A stretch of 43,283 nt of DNA, taken from assembly GCA_903881515.1 (NCBI GenBank), contig CAIRTN010000206.1, positions 1 to 43,283 of the forward strand. The letters are read 5' to 3'. The notes beneath the pieces are model-generated. The model saw only the letters and a list, made by a program, of their open reading frames with translations, was not told the origin of the DNA and did no database searches. The DNA comes from an uncultured Rhodospirillales bacterium (GTDB taxonomy: Bacteria > Pseudomonadota > Alphaproteobacteria > Acetobacterales > Acetobacteraceae). A program made the translations under genes and the position numbers. Below are positions 15,107 to 23,400 of the stretch, piece by piece. The stretch's first letter is position 1, and every line of letters starts with the position of its first letter.

Positions 15107-17380
15107 ATGACCTATGTAGGCAACAAGGCCGATTTGAAAGTCGTCGGCACGCGCCCCGTGCGCCCCGACGGTGTAGATAAAGTCACCGGCCGCGCCACCT
15201 TCGGCGCCGACTTCAACCTCCCCGGCCAGTTGGTCGGCAAGGTGCTGCGCAGCCCGCATCCGCACGCGCGCATTATCAAGATCGACGCCAGCCGCGCTTT
15301 GGCGCTTACCGGGGTCAAGGCGGTGATCTCGGCGGAAGACCTGCCGAACATCGCCAGCGAGGAAGCCTTCGTCGGCGAAGGCCCGATGAACTTCCGCGAC
15401 CTCTCGCGCAACTGCATGGCGCGCGACAAGGTGCTCTATGAAGGCCACGCCGTCGCCGCCCTCGCCGCCACCACCGAGGCGATCGCCAACGCCGCCCTGG
15501 CGCTGATCGACGTCACCTACGAAGTCCTGCCCTTCGTCATCGACGTCAACGAGGCGATGCAGCCCGGCGCCCCCCTGCTCGACGACAACATGTACACCGC
15601 CAATGTCGAGCCGAAGCCCACCGCGCCGTCCAACATCGCCAAGCGCGTGCACTTCAAGAAGGGCGACGTCGCCGCCGGCTTCGCCAAGGCCGACGTGATC
15701 GTCTCCGGCACCTACAACACCGAAGCGGTGCACCAGGCCTATATCGAGCCGCATGCCGCCCTCGCCACCGCCAACGCTGACGGGCAGTGCACCATCTGGG
15801 CGTCGAGCCAGGGTCACTTCATGATCCGCGCCTATGTCGCCAAGCTGCTGGGCATCGAGATCGCCAACCTGCGCGTGATCCCCGCCGAAATCGGCGGCGG
15901 CTTTGGCGGCAAAACGGTGGTCTACCTCGAACCCCTCGCCCTCGCCCTCGCCCAGAAGAGCGGCCGGCCGGTGAAGATGGTGATGAGCCGCGAGGAAGTG
16001 TTCCGCGCCAGCGGCCCGACCTCCGGCGCCTCGATGGACGTCAAGATCGGCGCCACCAAGGACGGCATCATCACCGCCATCAGCTCGGAAATGCGCTTCC
16101 AGGCCGGCGCCTTCCCCGGCTCGCCGGTGCAGCCCGCCTGCATGTGCGCCTTCGCCATGTATGACCTCGAGAATGTCGAGGTCACCGGCTACGACGTGAT
16201 CAGCAACCGCCCGAAGGTCGCCGCCTACCGCGCCCCCGGCGCGCCGATCGGCTCCTTCGCCTCGGAAAGCGCGATCGATGAACTCGCCGACAAACTCGGC
16301 ATGGACCCGATCGTGCTGCGCCAGAAGAACGCCGTGAACCAGGGCAGCAAGACGCATTACGGCGTCACCTTCCCTGAGATCGGCTACGAACAGGTCCTCG
16401 CCGCCACCAAGGCGCACCCGCACTGGTCCGCGCCGCTCGGCCCGAACCAGGGCCGTGGCGTCGCCACCGGCTTCTGGTTCAACATCGGCGGCGAAAGCTC
16501 GGCGGCGGTGCACATCAACGAAGACGGCTCGGTCAGCGTCGCCACCGGCAGCCCGGATATCGGCGGCTCCCGCGCCTCGATGGCGATGATGGCCGCCGAA
16601 GTGCTCGGCATCCCCGTCGACAATGTCCGCGCCATCGTCGCCGACACCGCCTCGATCGGCTTCACCCACGTCACCGGCGGCAGCCGCGTCACCTACGCCA
16701 CCGGCATGGCCACCGTGCAGGCCGCCCAGAACGTGGTCGCCGACCTGAAAAAGCGCGCCGCCATGATCTGGGACATCAGCCCCGACGCGGTGGACTGGAA
16801 AGACGGCGAAGCGGTGCCGGCCGGCGCCAACGCCGGCGGGTTCGACCCGCTGCCCCTGGCCGCCATCGCGCTCAAGGCCGGCCGCACCGGCGGGCCGATC
16901 GGCTCGGAAGTCTCGGTCAACGCCCAGGGCGCCGGCCCCGGCTTCGGCGCGCATATCTGCGACGTCGAGGTCGATCCCGAAACCGGCTACGTCACCGTGC
17001 TGCGCTACACCGCCGTGCAGGACGTCGGCCGCGCCATCCACCCCAGCTACGTCGAAGGCCAGATCCAGGGCGGCGCCGTGCAAGGCATCGGCTGGGCGCT
17101 GAACGAGGAATACATCTACAACGCCAAGGGTTCGATGGATAACGCGGGCTTCCTCGACTACCGCGTCCCCGTCGCCTCCGACCTGCCGATGATCGACGCC
17201 GTGCTGGTCGAAGTGCCCAACCCCCGCCACCCGTTCGGGCTGCGCGGCGTCGGCGAAGTGCCGATCGTCCCGCCGCTCGCCGCGGTCGCCAACGCGGTCA
17301 GCCACGCCATCGGCATCCGCATGCACGACCTGCCGCTGTCGCCGCCGACCATCTGCGCGGCGATCGACGCCAAGGGCTGA
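15107..17380 (+). CDS. Molybdenum hydroxylase, molybdopterin-binding large subunit (CoxL/XdhB-like)
   Basis: 757 residues from ATG 15107, with GGGGGA upstream. Family landmarks: RPDGVDKVTGRATFGAD near residue 20, IGGGFGGK at 262-269 (Moco-binding), a VAAYRAPGAPIG loop at 371-382, and the catalytic Glu in GLRGVGE (about 717). The active-site loop reads AYRAPGAP. It is neither the AYRCSFR of true aerobic CO dehydrogenase nor AYRGAGR of form-II enzymes, so CO oxidation is unlikely; hydroxylation of an N-heterocycle or an aldehyde is more probable. There is no Tat signal, so it is cytoplasmic. The substrate cannot be read from the sequence. The stop overlaps the following MoaD-like start by one base. 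Confidence 0.95.
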   Translation: MTYVGNKADLKVVGTRPVRPDGVDKVTGRATFGADFNLPGQLVGKVLRSPHPHARIIKIDASRALALTGVKAVISAEDLPNIASEEAFVGEGPMNFRDLSRNCMARDKVLYEGHAVAALAATTEAIANAALALIDVTYEVLPFVIDVNEAMQPGAPLLDDNMYTANVEPKPTAPSNIAKRVHFKKGDVAAGFAKADVIVSGTYNTEAVHQAYIEPHAALATANADGQCTIWASSQGHFMIRAYVAKLLGIEIANLRVIPAEIGGGFGGKTVVYLEPLALALAQKSGRPVKMVMSREEVFRASGPTSGASMDVKIGATKDGIITAISSEMRFQAGAFPGSPVQPACMCAFAMYDLENVEVTGYDVISNRPKVAAYRAPGAPIGSFASESAIDELADKLGMDPIVLRQKNAVNQGSKTHYGVTFPEIGYEQVLAATKAHPHWSAPLGPNQGRGVATGFWFNIGGESSAAVHINEDGSVSVATGSPDIGGSRASMAMMAAEVLGIPVDNVRAIVADTASIGFTHVTGGSRVTYATGMATVQAAQNVVADLKKRAAMIWDISPDAVDWKDGEAVPAGANAGGFDPLPLAAIALKAGRTGGPIGSEVSVNAQGAGPGFGAHICDVEVDPETGYVTVLRYTAVQDVGRAIHPSYVEGQIQGGAVQGIGWALNEEYIYNAKGSMDNAGFLDYRVPVASDLPMIDAVLVEVPNPRHPFGLRGVGEVPIVPPLAAVANAVSHAIGIRMHDLPLSPPTICAAIDAKG

Positions 17381-17628
17381 TGCCAACCGTCACCATCGCC
17401 GGCTCCGCCGGGCTGCGCTTCACGCGCGGCCTGGCGGAGTTCGAGGTGGAGGCGACAACAATGCGGCGGCTTATCACCGAACTCGAAGCCCGCTTTCCCG
17501 GCCTGGGCCGTGAGATCGATGAGGGCATGGCCGTCGCGGTGAACGGCGAGATCCATCAGGATGATTACGCGCTGCTGCTCCCAGAGAACGCGGAGATCTG
17601 CCTGATTCCCAAGATTGCGGGCGGGTAG
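17380..17628 (+). CDS. MoaD/ThiS-like sulfur-carrier protein
   Basis: 82 residues with a beta-grasp pattern: MPTVTIAG strand, a helix around MRRLITELEARFPGLG, a VAVNGEI strand, and a C-terminal LIPKIAGG. The terminal Gly-Gly is the hallmark of MoaD and ThiS, where it is adenylated and thiocarboxylated by MoeB/ThiF. Start TGATG shares a base with the stop of the Mo-hydroxylase large subunit, so the two are cotranslated. It could supply sulfur for molybdopterin made for this enzyme or for the terminal sulfido ligand; no MoaE or MoeB gene is nearby. Confidence 0.88.
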   Translation: MPTVTIAGSAGLRFTRGLAEFEVEATTMRRLITELEARFPGLGREIDEGMAVAVNGEIHQDDYALLLPENAEICLIPKIAGG

Positions 17629-17634
17629 GAAGCA

Positions 17635-17658
17635 CTCCTTTTTTTGAAAAAAAAGGAG
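17635..17658 (+). repeat. A/T-tract palindrome, copy 6
   Basis: CTCC plus a T tract pairs with an A tract plus GGAG, followed by CAAAAAAACTTTTT. It lies 7 bases after the MoaD-like stop, in the same orientation as copies 1, 3 and 7. It precedes the Pro/Arg-rich gene at 17784, as copy 7 precedes its paralogue. Confidence 0.78.
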
Positions 17659-17715
17659 CAAAAAAACTTTTTCCTTTGCTGCGTGACGACACGTCAGTGC
17701 ATGGGTGATATGCGT

Positions 17716-17754
17716 TAATTGTGTTTCACAATTACAAACATAAAAGATTATATA
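17716..17754 (+). promoter_or_regulatory. AT-rich promoter with perfect operator-like dyad
   Basis: TAATTGTG (17716-17723) is repeated inverted as CACAATTA (17727-17734) around TTT, an 8-base perfect dyad in an otherwise GC-rich genome. TTCACA (17725-17730) and TATATA (17749-17754), 18 bases apart, could be -35 and -10 elements, which would place the dyad over the -35 region as expected for a repressor or activator site. The predicted transcript would read the Pro/Arg-rich gene at 17784. Confidence 0.5.
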
Positions 17755-17783
17755 TACGGATATTCACAGGAAAGGCCCGCACC

Positions 17784-18218
17784 GTGTCCCGCACCCCACT
17801 CCCCACCGCAGCGAACGATCCGATCGTGCGCGCCCTGCGGGAGACGTGCGTCCGTTTCACGGACTCGGCCCAAAACGCCGGCCTGCTCGCCCCACTCCTG
17901 GTCCTGATCGCCGAGGCCCTCACGCGCCTCTTCGGCAGTCTCGAAGCCCTCGTCCTGCTCTGGCGCGCCGGCGCCCTGCCGGCCCCCGCCCCCAAACCCA
18001 TACGCGCCCCGCGCTCGCATGCGCGCCGCACCCGCGGCAAACGCCGCCCCTACACGCGCCGCCGCGCGCCCGTACCGCGTCTGCGCCCCACAACCGCCCC
18101 GGCCCCGGTCGCCATCAAACCCAGGCCCCTCCGCCCGTCCGCCCCAAACCGGCGCATCGACCGCTACCCAAAACCGTCCGAAACCGCGTTACTCCGGGTC
18201 CGAAAATCCGCGCTCTAA
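17784..18218 (+). CDS. Small Pro/Arg-rich protein with amphipathic N-terminal helix
   Basis: 144 residues from GTG 17784, selected because AGGAAAGG lies 8 bases upstream; the frame is open back to 17721 without a ribosome site. Residues about 30-65 form a hydrophobic/amphipathic helix (LLVLIAEALTRLFGSLEALVLLW), followed by WRAGALPAPAP and then roughly 80 residues of Arg, Pro, Ala and Lys that should be disordered and strongly basic. A paralogue at 28751 shares the LFxSLxALxxxWxAGxLPxxPAP pattern. I know such proteins only as uncharacterised products in Acetobacteraceae. Membrane association of the helix with a basic tail, or nucleic-acid binding, are possibilities without direct evidence. Confidence 0.6.
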   Translation: MSRTPLPTAANDPIVRALRETCVRFTDSAQNAGLLAPLLVLIAEALTRLFGSLEALVLLWRAGALPAPAPKPIRAPRSHARRTRGKRRPYTRRRAPVPRLRPTTAPAPVAIKPRPLRPSAPNRRIDRYPKPSETALLRVRKSAL

Positions 18219-18236
18219 TTGTTCCGGTTTAGCAAC

Positions 18237-19190
18237 TTACCCGCTTTCCCCCGCCCGATGGCACGCCACCTGCCGCCCATACAACAACCGCAAACCCGGA
18301 TTCTCCGTCCGGCACACCGCAATCGCCAGCGGGCAACGCGGCGCATAGGCGCACCCGGTTTCCGCCTCGGCAGCAGGCTCCGCGCTGGCCCGGCGCTTGG
18401 CCCCCGGCCGCGGGATCGCGTCGATCAGCGCCCGCGTATAGGGATGCGCCGGCGTCGCAAACACGCCCGACGTCGCCCCCTCCTCCACCACCCGGCCCCG
18501 GAACATCACCGCCACCCGATCGGTGATCACCCGCACCACCCCCAGATCGTGGCTGATAAACAAGGTCGCCAGCCCCAGCCGCTCCTGCAACTCCATCAGC
18601 AGGTTCAACACCTGCGCCTGCACCGACACATCCAGCGCCGAAACCGGCTCATCCGCCACAATCAGCCGCGGCCGGGTCACCAAGGCGCGGGCAATGGCGA
18701 TCCGCTGCCGCTGCCCGCCGGAAAACTCATGCGGATACCTTGCCCCTGCCCCCGCCGGCAGCCCTACCTCAGCCAACGCCCCCGCCACCCGCTCCAGCCG
18801 CTCCGCCTTCCCCATCCCCGGCTCCAGCGCCGCCACCGGCTCCGCGATGATCCGCCCCACCGTCAGCCTGGGATCGAGCGATCCATACGGGTCCTGAAAC
18901 ACCGCCTGAAACCCACGCCTGGCCGCCCGCAACCCCGCCCGATCCAGCGCAAACAAATCCTGCCCATCAAAAACCACCCGCCCCGCCACCGGCCTCTCCA
19001 ACGCCAGCACCGTCCGCGCCAGGGTGGACTTGCCACAGCCGGACTCCCCGACAATCCCGAACGACTGCCCGGCGGAAACGCTGAGGTCGATGCCATGCAG
19101 AACCCGCAACACCGGCGCCGGCGCGAACAACCCCGGCCGAGGCAGCCGGTACTCCCGCACCACCCCCTGAATTTCCAGCAACCCCGTCAT
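18237..19190 (-). CDS. Oligopeptide-type ABC transporter ATPase, DppF/OppF-like
   Basis: 317 residues. Walker [10 protein letters not shown] at 48-56, signature SGGQRQR at 157-163, Walker B LIVADEP with Asp180/Glu181 and the H-loop SHD are intact. The C-terminal oligo_HPY region has the Cys residues (CAYAPRCPLAIAVCR and a later VACH) that in this family can hold an Fe-S cluster. It is the last gene of the minus-strand operon that begins at 24963; its ATG overlaps the DppD-like stop (ATGA). It would energise import together with the DppD-like ATPase. Confidence 0.95.
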   Translation of the reverse strand: MTGLLEIQGVVREYRLPRPGLFAPAPVLRVLHGIDLSVSAGQSFGIVGESGCGKSTLARTVLALERPVAGRVVFDGQDLFALDRAGLRAARRGFQAVFQDPYGSLDPRLTVGRIIAEPVAALEPGMGKAERLERVAGALAEVGLPAGAGARYPHEFSGGQRQRIAIARALVTRPRLIVADEPVSALDVSVQAQVLNLLMELQERLGLATLFISHDLGVVRVITDRVAVMFRGRVVEEGATSGVFATPAHPYTRALIDAIPRPGAKRRASAEPAAEAETGCAYAPRCPLAIAVCRTENPGLRLLYGRQVACHRAGESG

Positions 19191-20119
19191 GGCGCCCCGA
19201 ACGGATGCAGACAGGCCACATCACCCACCGGCACCACCCCGGTACAGTCAACTTCCGCCCGCGGACACCGCGGCGCAAACGCGCAGCCCGGCGGCATCGC
19301 CCGCGGCTCCGGCACCTGCCCCGGAATCGCCGCCAACCGCCCCCGCCCACGCCGCTCATGCGGCGATGCAGCAAACAGCCCGCGCGTATACGGATGCCGG
19401 CGGGCCGCAAAAACCTCGCTGGTCGCGCCGCGTTCGACGACGCGCCCGGCATACATCACCATCACCCGCTCCGCCGTCTCCCCCACCACGCCCAGATCGT
19501 GGGTGATCAACAGCAGCGCCATATGCCGCTCGGCAACGATATCGCCCAGCAACGCCAGGATCTGCGCCTGGATCGTTACATCCAGCGCCGTGGTCGGCTC
19601 ATCGGCAATCAACAGATCGGGATCACAAGCCAGCGCCATCGCAATCATCACCCGCTGCCGCTGCCCGCCGCTGAGTTGGTGCGGATACAGCTCCGGCGAA
19701 AACCGCGGCGCCGGCAACCCCACCCGATCCAGCAGCGCCCGCGCCCTGCCCTCGGCCTCGGCCCGCGACAGCCGCAAATGCAGCCGCAACGGCTCGGCGA
19801 TCTGGTTACCAATGCTGCGCAGCGGATTCAGCGCCGTCATCGGTTCCTGAAACACCATCCCGATCCGCCGCCCACGCACCCGGCACAACGCATCCTCGTC
19901 CGTCGTCAACAGATCGCTGCCATCCAGCCGTACCGCCCCATGCGCCACCGCCCGCTCCGGCAGCAACCCCATCACCGCCAACGCCGTCATCGACTTGCCG
20001 CTGCCACTCTCACCCACCAGCCCCAGCGTCTCACCGCGCGCGAGCGCGAAATCCACCCCCGACAGGATCGGCAAACCGCCAATCTCCACCGCCAACCCCT
20101 CAACCGACAGCAAACTCAT
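19187..20119 (-). CDS. Oligopeptide-type ABC transporter ATPase, DppD/OppD-like
   Basis: 310 residues with Walker A GESGSGKSM, signature [12 protein letters not shown], Walker [13 protein letters not shown] and H-loop THD. The oligo_HPY C-terminal region carries GCAFAPRCPRAEVDC. The Ala-rich insert after the Q-loop (VFQEPMTALNPLRSIGNQIAE) is typical of the D-type subunit. It overlaps the permease stop upstream and the DppF-like start downstream by four bases each, so the operon is translated as a coupled unit. Confidence 0.95.
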   Translation of the reverse strand: MSLLSVEGLAVEIGGLPILSGVDFALARGETLGLVGESGSGKSMTALAVMGLLPERAVAHGAVRLDGSDLLTTDEDALCRVRGRRIGMVFQEPMTALNPLRSIGNQIAEPLRLHLRLSRAEAEGRARALLDRVGLPAPRFSPELYPHQLSGGQRQRVMIAMALACDPDLLIADEPTTALDVTIQAQILALLGDIVAERHMALLLITHDLGVVGETAERVMVMYAGRVVERGATSEVFAARRHPYTRGLFAASPHERRGRGRLAAIPGQVPEPRAMPPGCAFAPRCPRAEVDCTGVVPVGDVACLHPFGAP

Positions 20120-20928
20120 CGCGACCGCCGCAACCGGGGATCAAGCACATCCCGCAACCCATCCCCCAACAGATTGAGCCCCAGCACCGCCAGCGTAATC
20201 GCCGCACCAGGGAACACCGCCAGCAGCGGCGCGCGGTAAATGAAGGTCTGCGCATCGTTCAGCATCCGCCCCCAGGATGGCTGCGGCGGCTGCGTTCCCA
20301 GCCCGACATAGGACAGCCCAGCCTCGGCGATGATGCCCAGCGCAAACTGGATCGTCGCCTGCACAATCAGGATCGCCGCGATATTCGGCAGCACATGCCG
20401 CAGCGTGATCGCCACATCCCCCCGCCCCGAGGTCCGCGCCGCCAGGATGAACTCCCGCTGCCAAACCGGCCTTGCCGCGCCGCGTGTAACGCGAGCGAAC
20501 ACCGGGATATTGAAAATCCCGATCGCCAGCATTGCATTCCCCGCCCCCGGCCCAGCCAGCGCCGTGATCATCACCGCCGTCAGCAACGCCGGAAACGCAA
20601 ACGCCAGATCGGTCGCCCGCATCACCAGGTCATCCACCCACCCGCCCCGCGCCGCCGCCAGCGCGCCGAGCGGAATGCCCAGCCCGGCCCCCAGCCCCAC
20701 CGCGATCACCGACACCGACAGGCTCGCCTGCGCCCCGGCCATGATCATCGACAGCACATCCCGCCCGAACGGATCGGTACCCAGCCAATGCGCCGCCGAG
20801 GTCGGGGCCAGCTTATGCAGAATATCGAGCTTCGCCGGCGGATACGGCGTCCACACCAGCGCCACCAGCGCGGTCGCCAGCACGCACAGCGAAATCGCCG
20901 CCCCGATCCACAGGTTGAGCCGCTTCAT
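20116..20928 (-). CDS. Oligopeptide-type ABC transporter permease, DppC-like
   Basis: 270 residues from ATG 20928, which overlaps the preceding permease stop by four bases; a longer open frame upstream is only the shifted reading of DppB. There is one N-terminal membrane segment, then the LGTDPFGRDVLSMIMAGAQASL segment of DppC proteins and five further membrane helices. The EAA loop with conserved Gly is around REFILAARTSGRGDVAITLRHVLPN. It forms the heterodimeric inner-membrane channel with the DppB-like subunit. Confidence 0.94.
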   Translation of the reverse strand: MKRLNLWIGAAISLCVLATALVALVWTPYPPAKLDILHKLAPTSAAHWLGTDPFGRDVLSMIMAGAQASLSVSVIAVGLGAGLGIPLGALAAARGGWVDDLVMRATDLAFAFPALLTAVMITALAGPGAGNAMLAIGIFNIPVFARVTRGAARPVWQREFILAARTSGRGDVAITLRHVLPNIAAILIVQATIQFALGIIAEAGLSYVGLGTQPPQPSWGRMLNDAQTFIYRAPLLAVFPGAAITLAVLGLNLLGDGLRDVLDPRLRRSR

Positions 20929-21869
20929 CGCCTGGACAGCCTGGGGTCGATCAGCCCGTAGACCAGATCGACCGCAAAATTCACCAGGATCACCGATCCG
21001 GCCAGCAGCACCACCAGGTCCTGCACCACAATCAGATCCCGCTGCGCGATCGACTGGAACATCAGCCGGCCGAGCCCCGGCAGGGTGAACACGTTCTCGA
21101 TGATCACCGTGCCGGCCAGCAGGAAGCTGAACTGCAACCCGATAATGGTGATCACCGGGATCATCGCGTTCGGCACCGCATGCCGCCACAAAGCCGCGCG
21201 CCGGGTCAGTCCCTTCGCCCGCGCCGTGCGCACGAAATCCTCGCCCAGCGTCTCCAGCACCGAAGACCGCGTCACCCGCGCCAGGATCGCCGCCTGCGGC
21301 AACCCCAACGCCACGGCCGGCAGCAACAGGCTGCGCAGCGCCAGCAGCCACCCGGCATCCCATCCGGCAAACCCCGACGCCGGCAGCCACCCCAGCGTCA
21401 CCGCGAACAACAGGATCAGCAGCAACCCCAGCCAGAAATTCGGCAGCGACACCCCAAACTGCGCCGCCCCCATCAGCGCGACATCCGTCCCCCTGCCCCG
21501 CCTGGACGCCGCGATGACCCCCACCGGAATCGCCACCGAGATCGAAATCGTCACCGCCATCAGCGCCAGCGGCAGGCTGACCGCCGCCCGCGCCGCCACC
21601 AGCTCCGCCACCGGCACCGAATACGTGTAGCTGGTGCCCAGATCGCCCACCGCCAGCGCCCCCATCCAGCTGAGGTAGCGCAGCCAGGCCGGCCGATCGA
21701 GGCCTAGTTGCGCCCGGATCGCCGCCAGCGTATCCGGCCGCGCATTGGTGCCAAGGATCAGTTGCGCCGGATCGCCCGGCAACACCGACAGCACCAGGAA
21801 CACCACCAGCGAGGCCGCCAGCAACGTCGCCAGCAGCCCCAGCAGGCGTCGGACGAAAAAGCTACTCAG
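20925..21869 (-). CDS. Oligopeptide-type ABC transporter permease, DppB-like, non-canonical start
   Basis: About 314 residues starting near SSFFVRRLLGLLATLLAASLVVFLVLSVLPGDP, exactly how DppB proteins begin. No ATG, GTG or TTG lies within reach of that point. The nearest canonical in-frame start is an ATG at 21977, which would add 36 Arg/Cys-rich residues overlapping the preceding binding-protein gene. I place the start at a CTG (21869) that overlaps that gene's stop, with low certainty. The rest is normal: six membrane helices and an EAA loop (EDFVRTARAKGLTRRAALWRHAVPN). Confidence 0.85.
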   Translation of the reverse strand: MSSFFVRRLLGLLATLLAASLVVFLVLSVLPGDPAQLILGTNARPDTLAAIRAQLGLDRPAWLRYLSWMGALAVGDLGTSYTYSVPVAELVAARAAVSLPLALMAVTISISVAIPVGVIAASRRGRGTDVALMGAAQFGVSLPNFWLGLLLILLFAVTLGWLPASGFAGWDAGWLLALRSLLLPAVALGLPQAAILARVTRSSVLETLGEDFVRTARAKGLTRRAALWRHAVPNAMIPVITIIGLQFSFLLAGTVIIENVFTLPGLGRLMFQSIAQRDLIVVQDLVVLLAGSVILVNFAVDLVYGLIDPRLSRR

Positions 21870-23334
21870 CCCAGGAGATCCCCGCGATCGGGTTCGCCGG
21901 CACCGGCTGATTCGGCCACATCCCGCGCAGCCCGGCCTTCCACACGCTGACCTTCGCCAGCGCGTAGAGGTACACATTTGGCTCGTCGCGCGACAGGATG
22001 CGTTGCAGATCGCCCAGCAGCGTCACCTGCTTCGCCGGGTCGACCGTCTCGACATACTGCTTGAAGGTCGCCCGGTACTCGTCGCTCTTGTAGTTGTAGT
22101 AGTAGAAATCCCGCGCGTAGACATCGAGGTCGCCCGGCTCGACATGGGCGATGATCGTCGCGTCATAATCGGTCTGCGGCTTGAACACCTGGTCCAGCCA
22201 CTGCGCCCACTCGATCGGCTCCTGCTTGGCGACAATCCCAACCTGCTCCAGCATCGCCGCGATCACCTCGCCGCCACGCCGCGCATAGGGCGGCGGCGGC
22301 AGCCGCAGCGTCATGGTGAACCCCGGCTTGATACCAGCCTCCGCCAGCAACGCCTTGGCCTTCGCCGGGTCATACGGATACGCCCCGGTCAGATCGACAT
22401 ACCCCACATCGCCCGGCACATAATGCGAGCCGATCGGCGTGCCGTAATTGCCCAACGCATCCACCAGCGCCTTCCGATCGATCGCATAGGCCAGCGCTCG
22501 CCGCACCCGCACATCGTCGAACGGCTTGCGCGCGTTGTTCAGCGCCAGGATCGTCTTGCCCGCCGTGGTGCCGATATTCACCGTGAAGCGCTTGTCCGCA
22601 CGGAACTGGTCCAGCGTCTCCGGCGCCGGGAACAGCGGGAACGCGTCGATATCCCCGGCCAGCATCGCCGCCGCCGCCGCCGACGGGTCAGCGACAAACC
22701 GGAACGTCACACTCGCGATCGCCGGCTTCGCCCCCCAATACGCCTCGTTGCGCGCCAGTTCGACCCGGTCGCCCTTCACCCAGCGCTTGAACAGATACGG
22801 CCCGGTGCCCACCGGATTTGTCTTGTTGCCCGCAGCACTCGCCGGCCCGATCATCACCGTGTCGGAAAACCCGATATTGAACAGAAACCGCGCCGTCGGC
22901 CGCTTCAGCGTCACTACCGCCGTCGCCGGGTCAGGGCATTCGGTCTTGGCGATCGCCTCGAACAGCCCCTTTTGCGCATTGGTCGAATCCGGCGCCACCG
23001 CGCGCTCATAGGTGAACTTAACCACCGAGCAATCGAACGCCGCCCCGTCATGGAACTTCGCCTCGGTATGCAGCGCGAAGATATAGACCAGCCCATCGCC
23101 CGAGATCGTCCACGACTTCGCCAGCGCCGGCACCACCTGCCCGTTCTGGTCGATCCGGGTCAGCCCCTCGAACACGTTCTGGTAAACCACTTCGCGCGTC
23201 GCCGCCGCCGCGCCCCCGGTGGGGTCCAGCATCGGCGGCTCCAGCACCATACCCAGGCTGAGCGTATCCTTCGCGGCCTGGGCCGTCCCGGTGGCAAGCG
23301 TGGCCGCGAGTGCCGCGGCGATGATCTTGTTCAT
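21862..23334 (-). CDS. ABC transporter substrate-binding protein, peptide family, Dpp operon copy A
   Basis: 490 residues from ATG 23334 (MNKIIAAALAATLATGTAQA, Sec signal; GGGA 8 bases upstream); the frame is open 18 codons further up. Family-5 landmarks: LEPPMLDPTGGAAAATREVVYQNVFEGL, FHDGAAFDCSVVKFTYERAV and DVRVRRALAYAIDRKAL. It is second in the operon, 66 bases downstream of another binding protein of the same family. Overlap of its stop with the DppB-like start suggests it is the main partner of this transporter. Ligand unknown. Confidence 0.93.
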   Translation of the reverse strand: MNKIIAAALAATLATGTAQAAKDTLSLGMVLEPPMLDPTGGAAAATREVVYQNVFEGLTRIDQNGQVVPALAKSWTISGDGLVYIFALHTEAKFHDGAAFDCSVVKFTYERAVAPDSTNAQKGLFEAIAKTECPDPATAVVTLKRPTARFLFNIGFSDTVMIGPASAAGNKTNPVGTGPYLFKRWVKGDRVELARNEAYWGAKPAIASVTFRFVADPSAAAAAMLAGDIDAFPLFPAPETLDQFRADKRFTVNIGTTAGKTILALNNARKPFDDVRVRRALAYAIDRKALVDALGNYGTPIGSHYVPGDVGYVDLTGAYPYDPAKAKALLAEAGIKPGFTMTLRLPPPPYARRGGEVIAAMLEQVGIVAKQEPIEWAQWLDQVFKPQTDYDATIIAHVEPGDLDVYARDFYYYNYKSDEYRATFKQYVETVDPAKQVTLLGDLQRILSRDEPNVYLYALAKVSVWKAGLRGMWPNQPVPANPIAGISWAE

Positions 23335-23400
23335 GAGCCCAATCCCTTTGTTGGCCGCAGTCTTGTCGGCGTGTTCCGCCCTGGTCAAGCAAACTCCCGG

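Noticed and set aside
13744-17380. Carbon monoxide dehydrogenase (coxMSL)
   Set aside because: Gene order matches, but the active-site loop AYRAPGAP is not the AYRCSFR of CO-oxidising enzymes.
15032-17386. A 784-codon minus-strand frame opposite the Mo-hydroxylase large subunit
   Set aside because: It has no recognisable domain and is low in complexity (Gly/Asp/Val/His). It is the antisense shadow of a GC-rich gene.
17635-17658. Palindrome copy 6 as an ordinary Rho-independent terminator
   Set aside because: The run after the hairpin on the transcribed strand is A-rich, not U-rich, and the same structure also occurs upstream of genes in inverse orientation.
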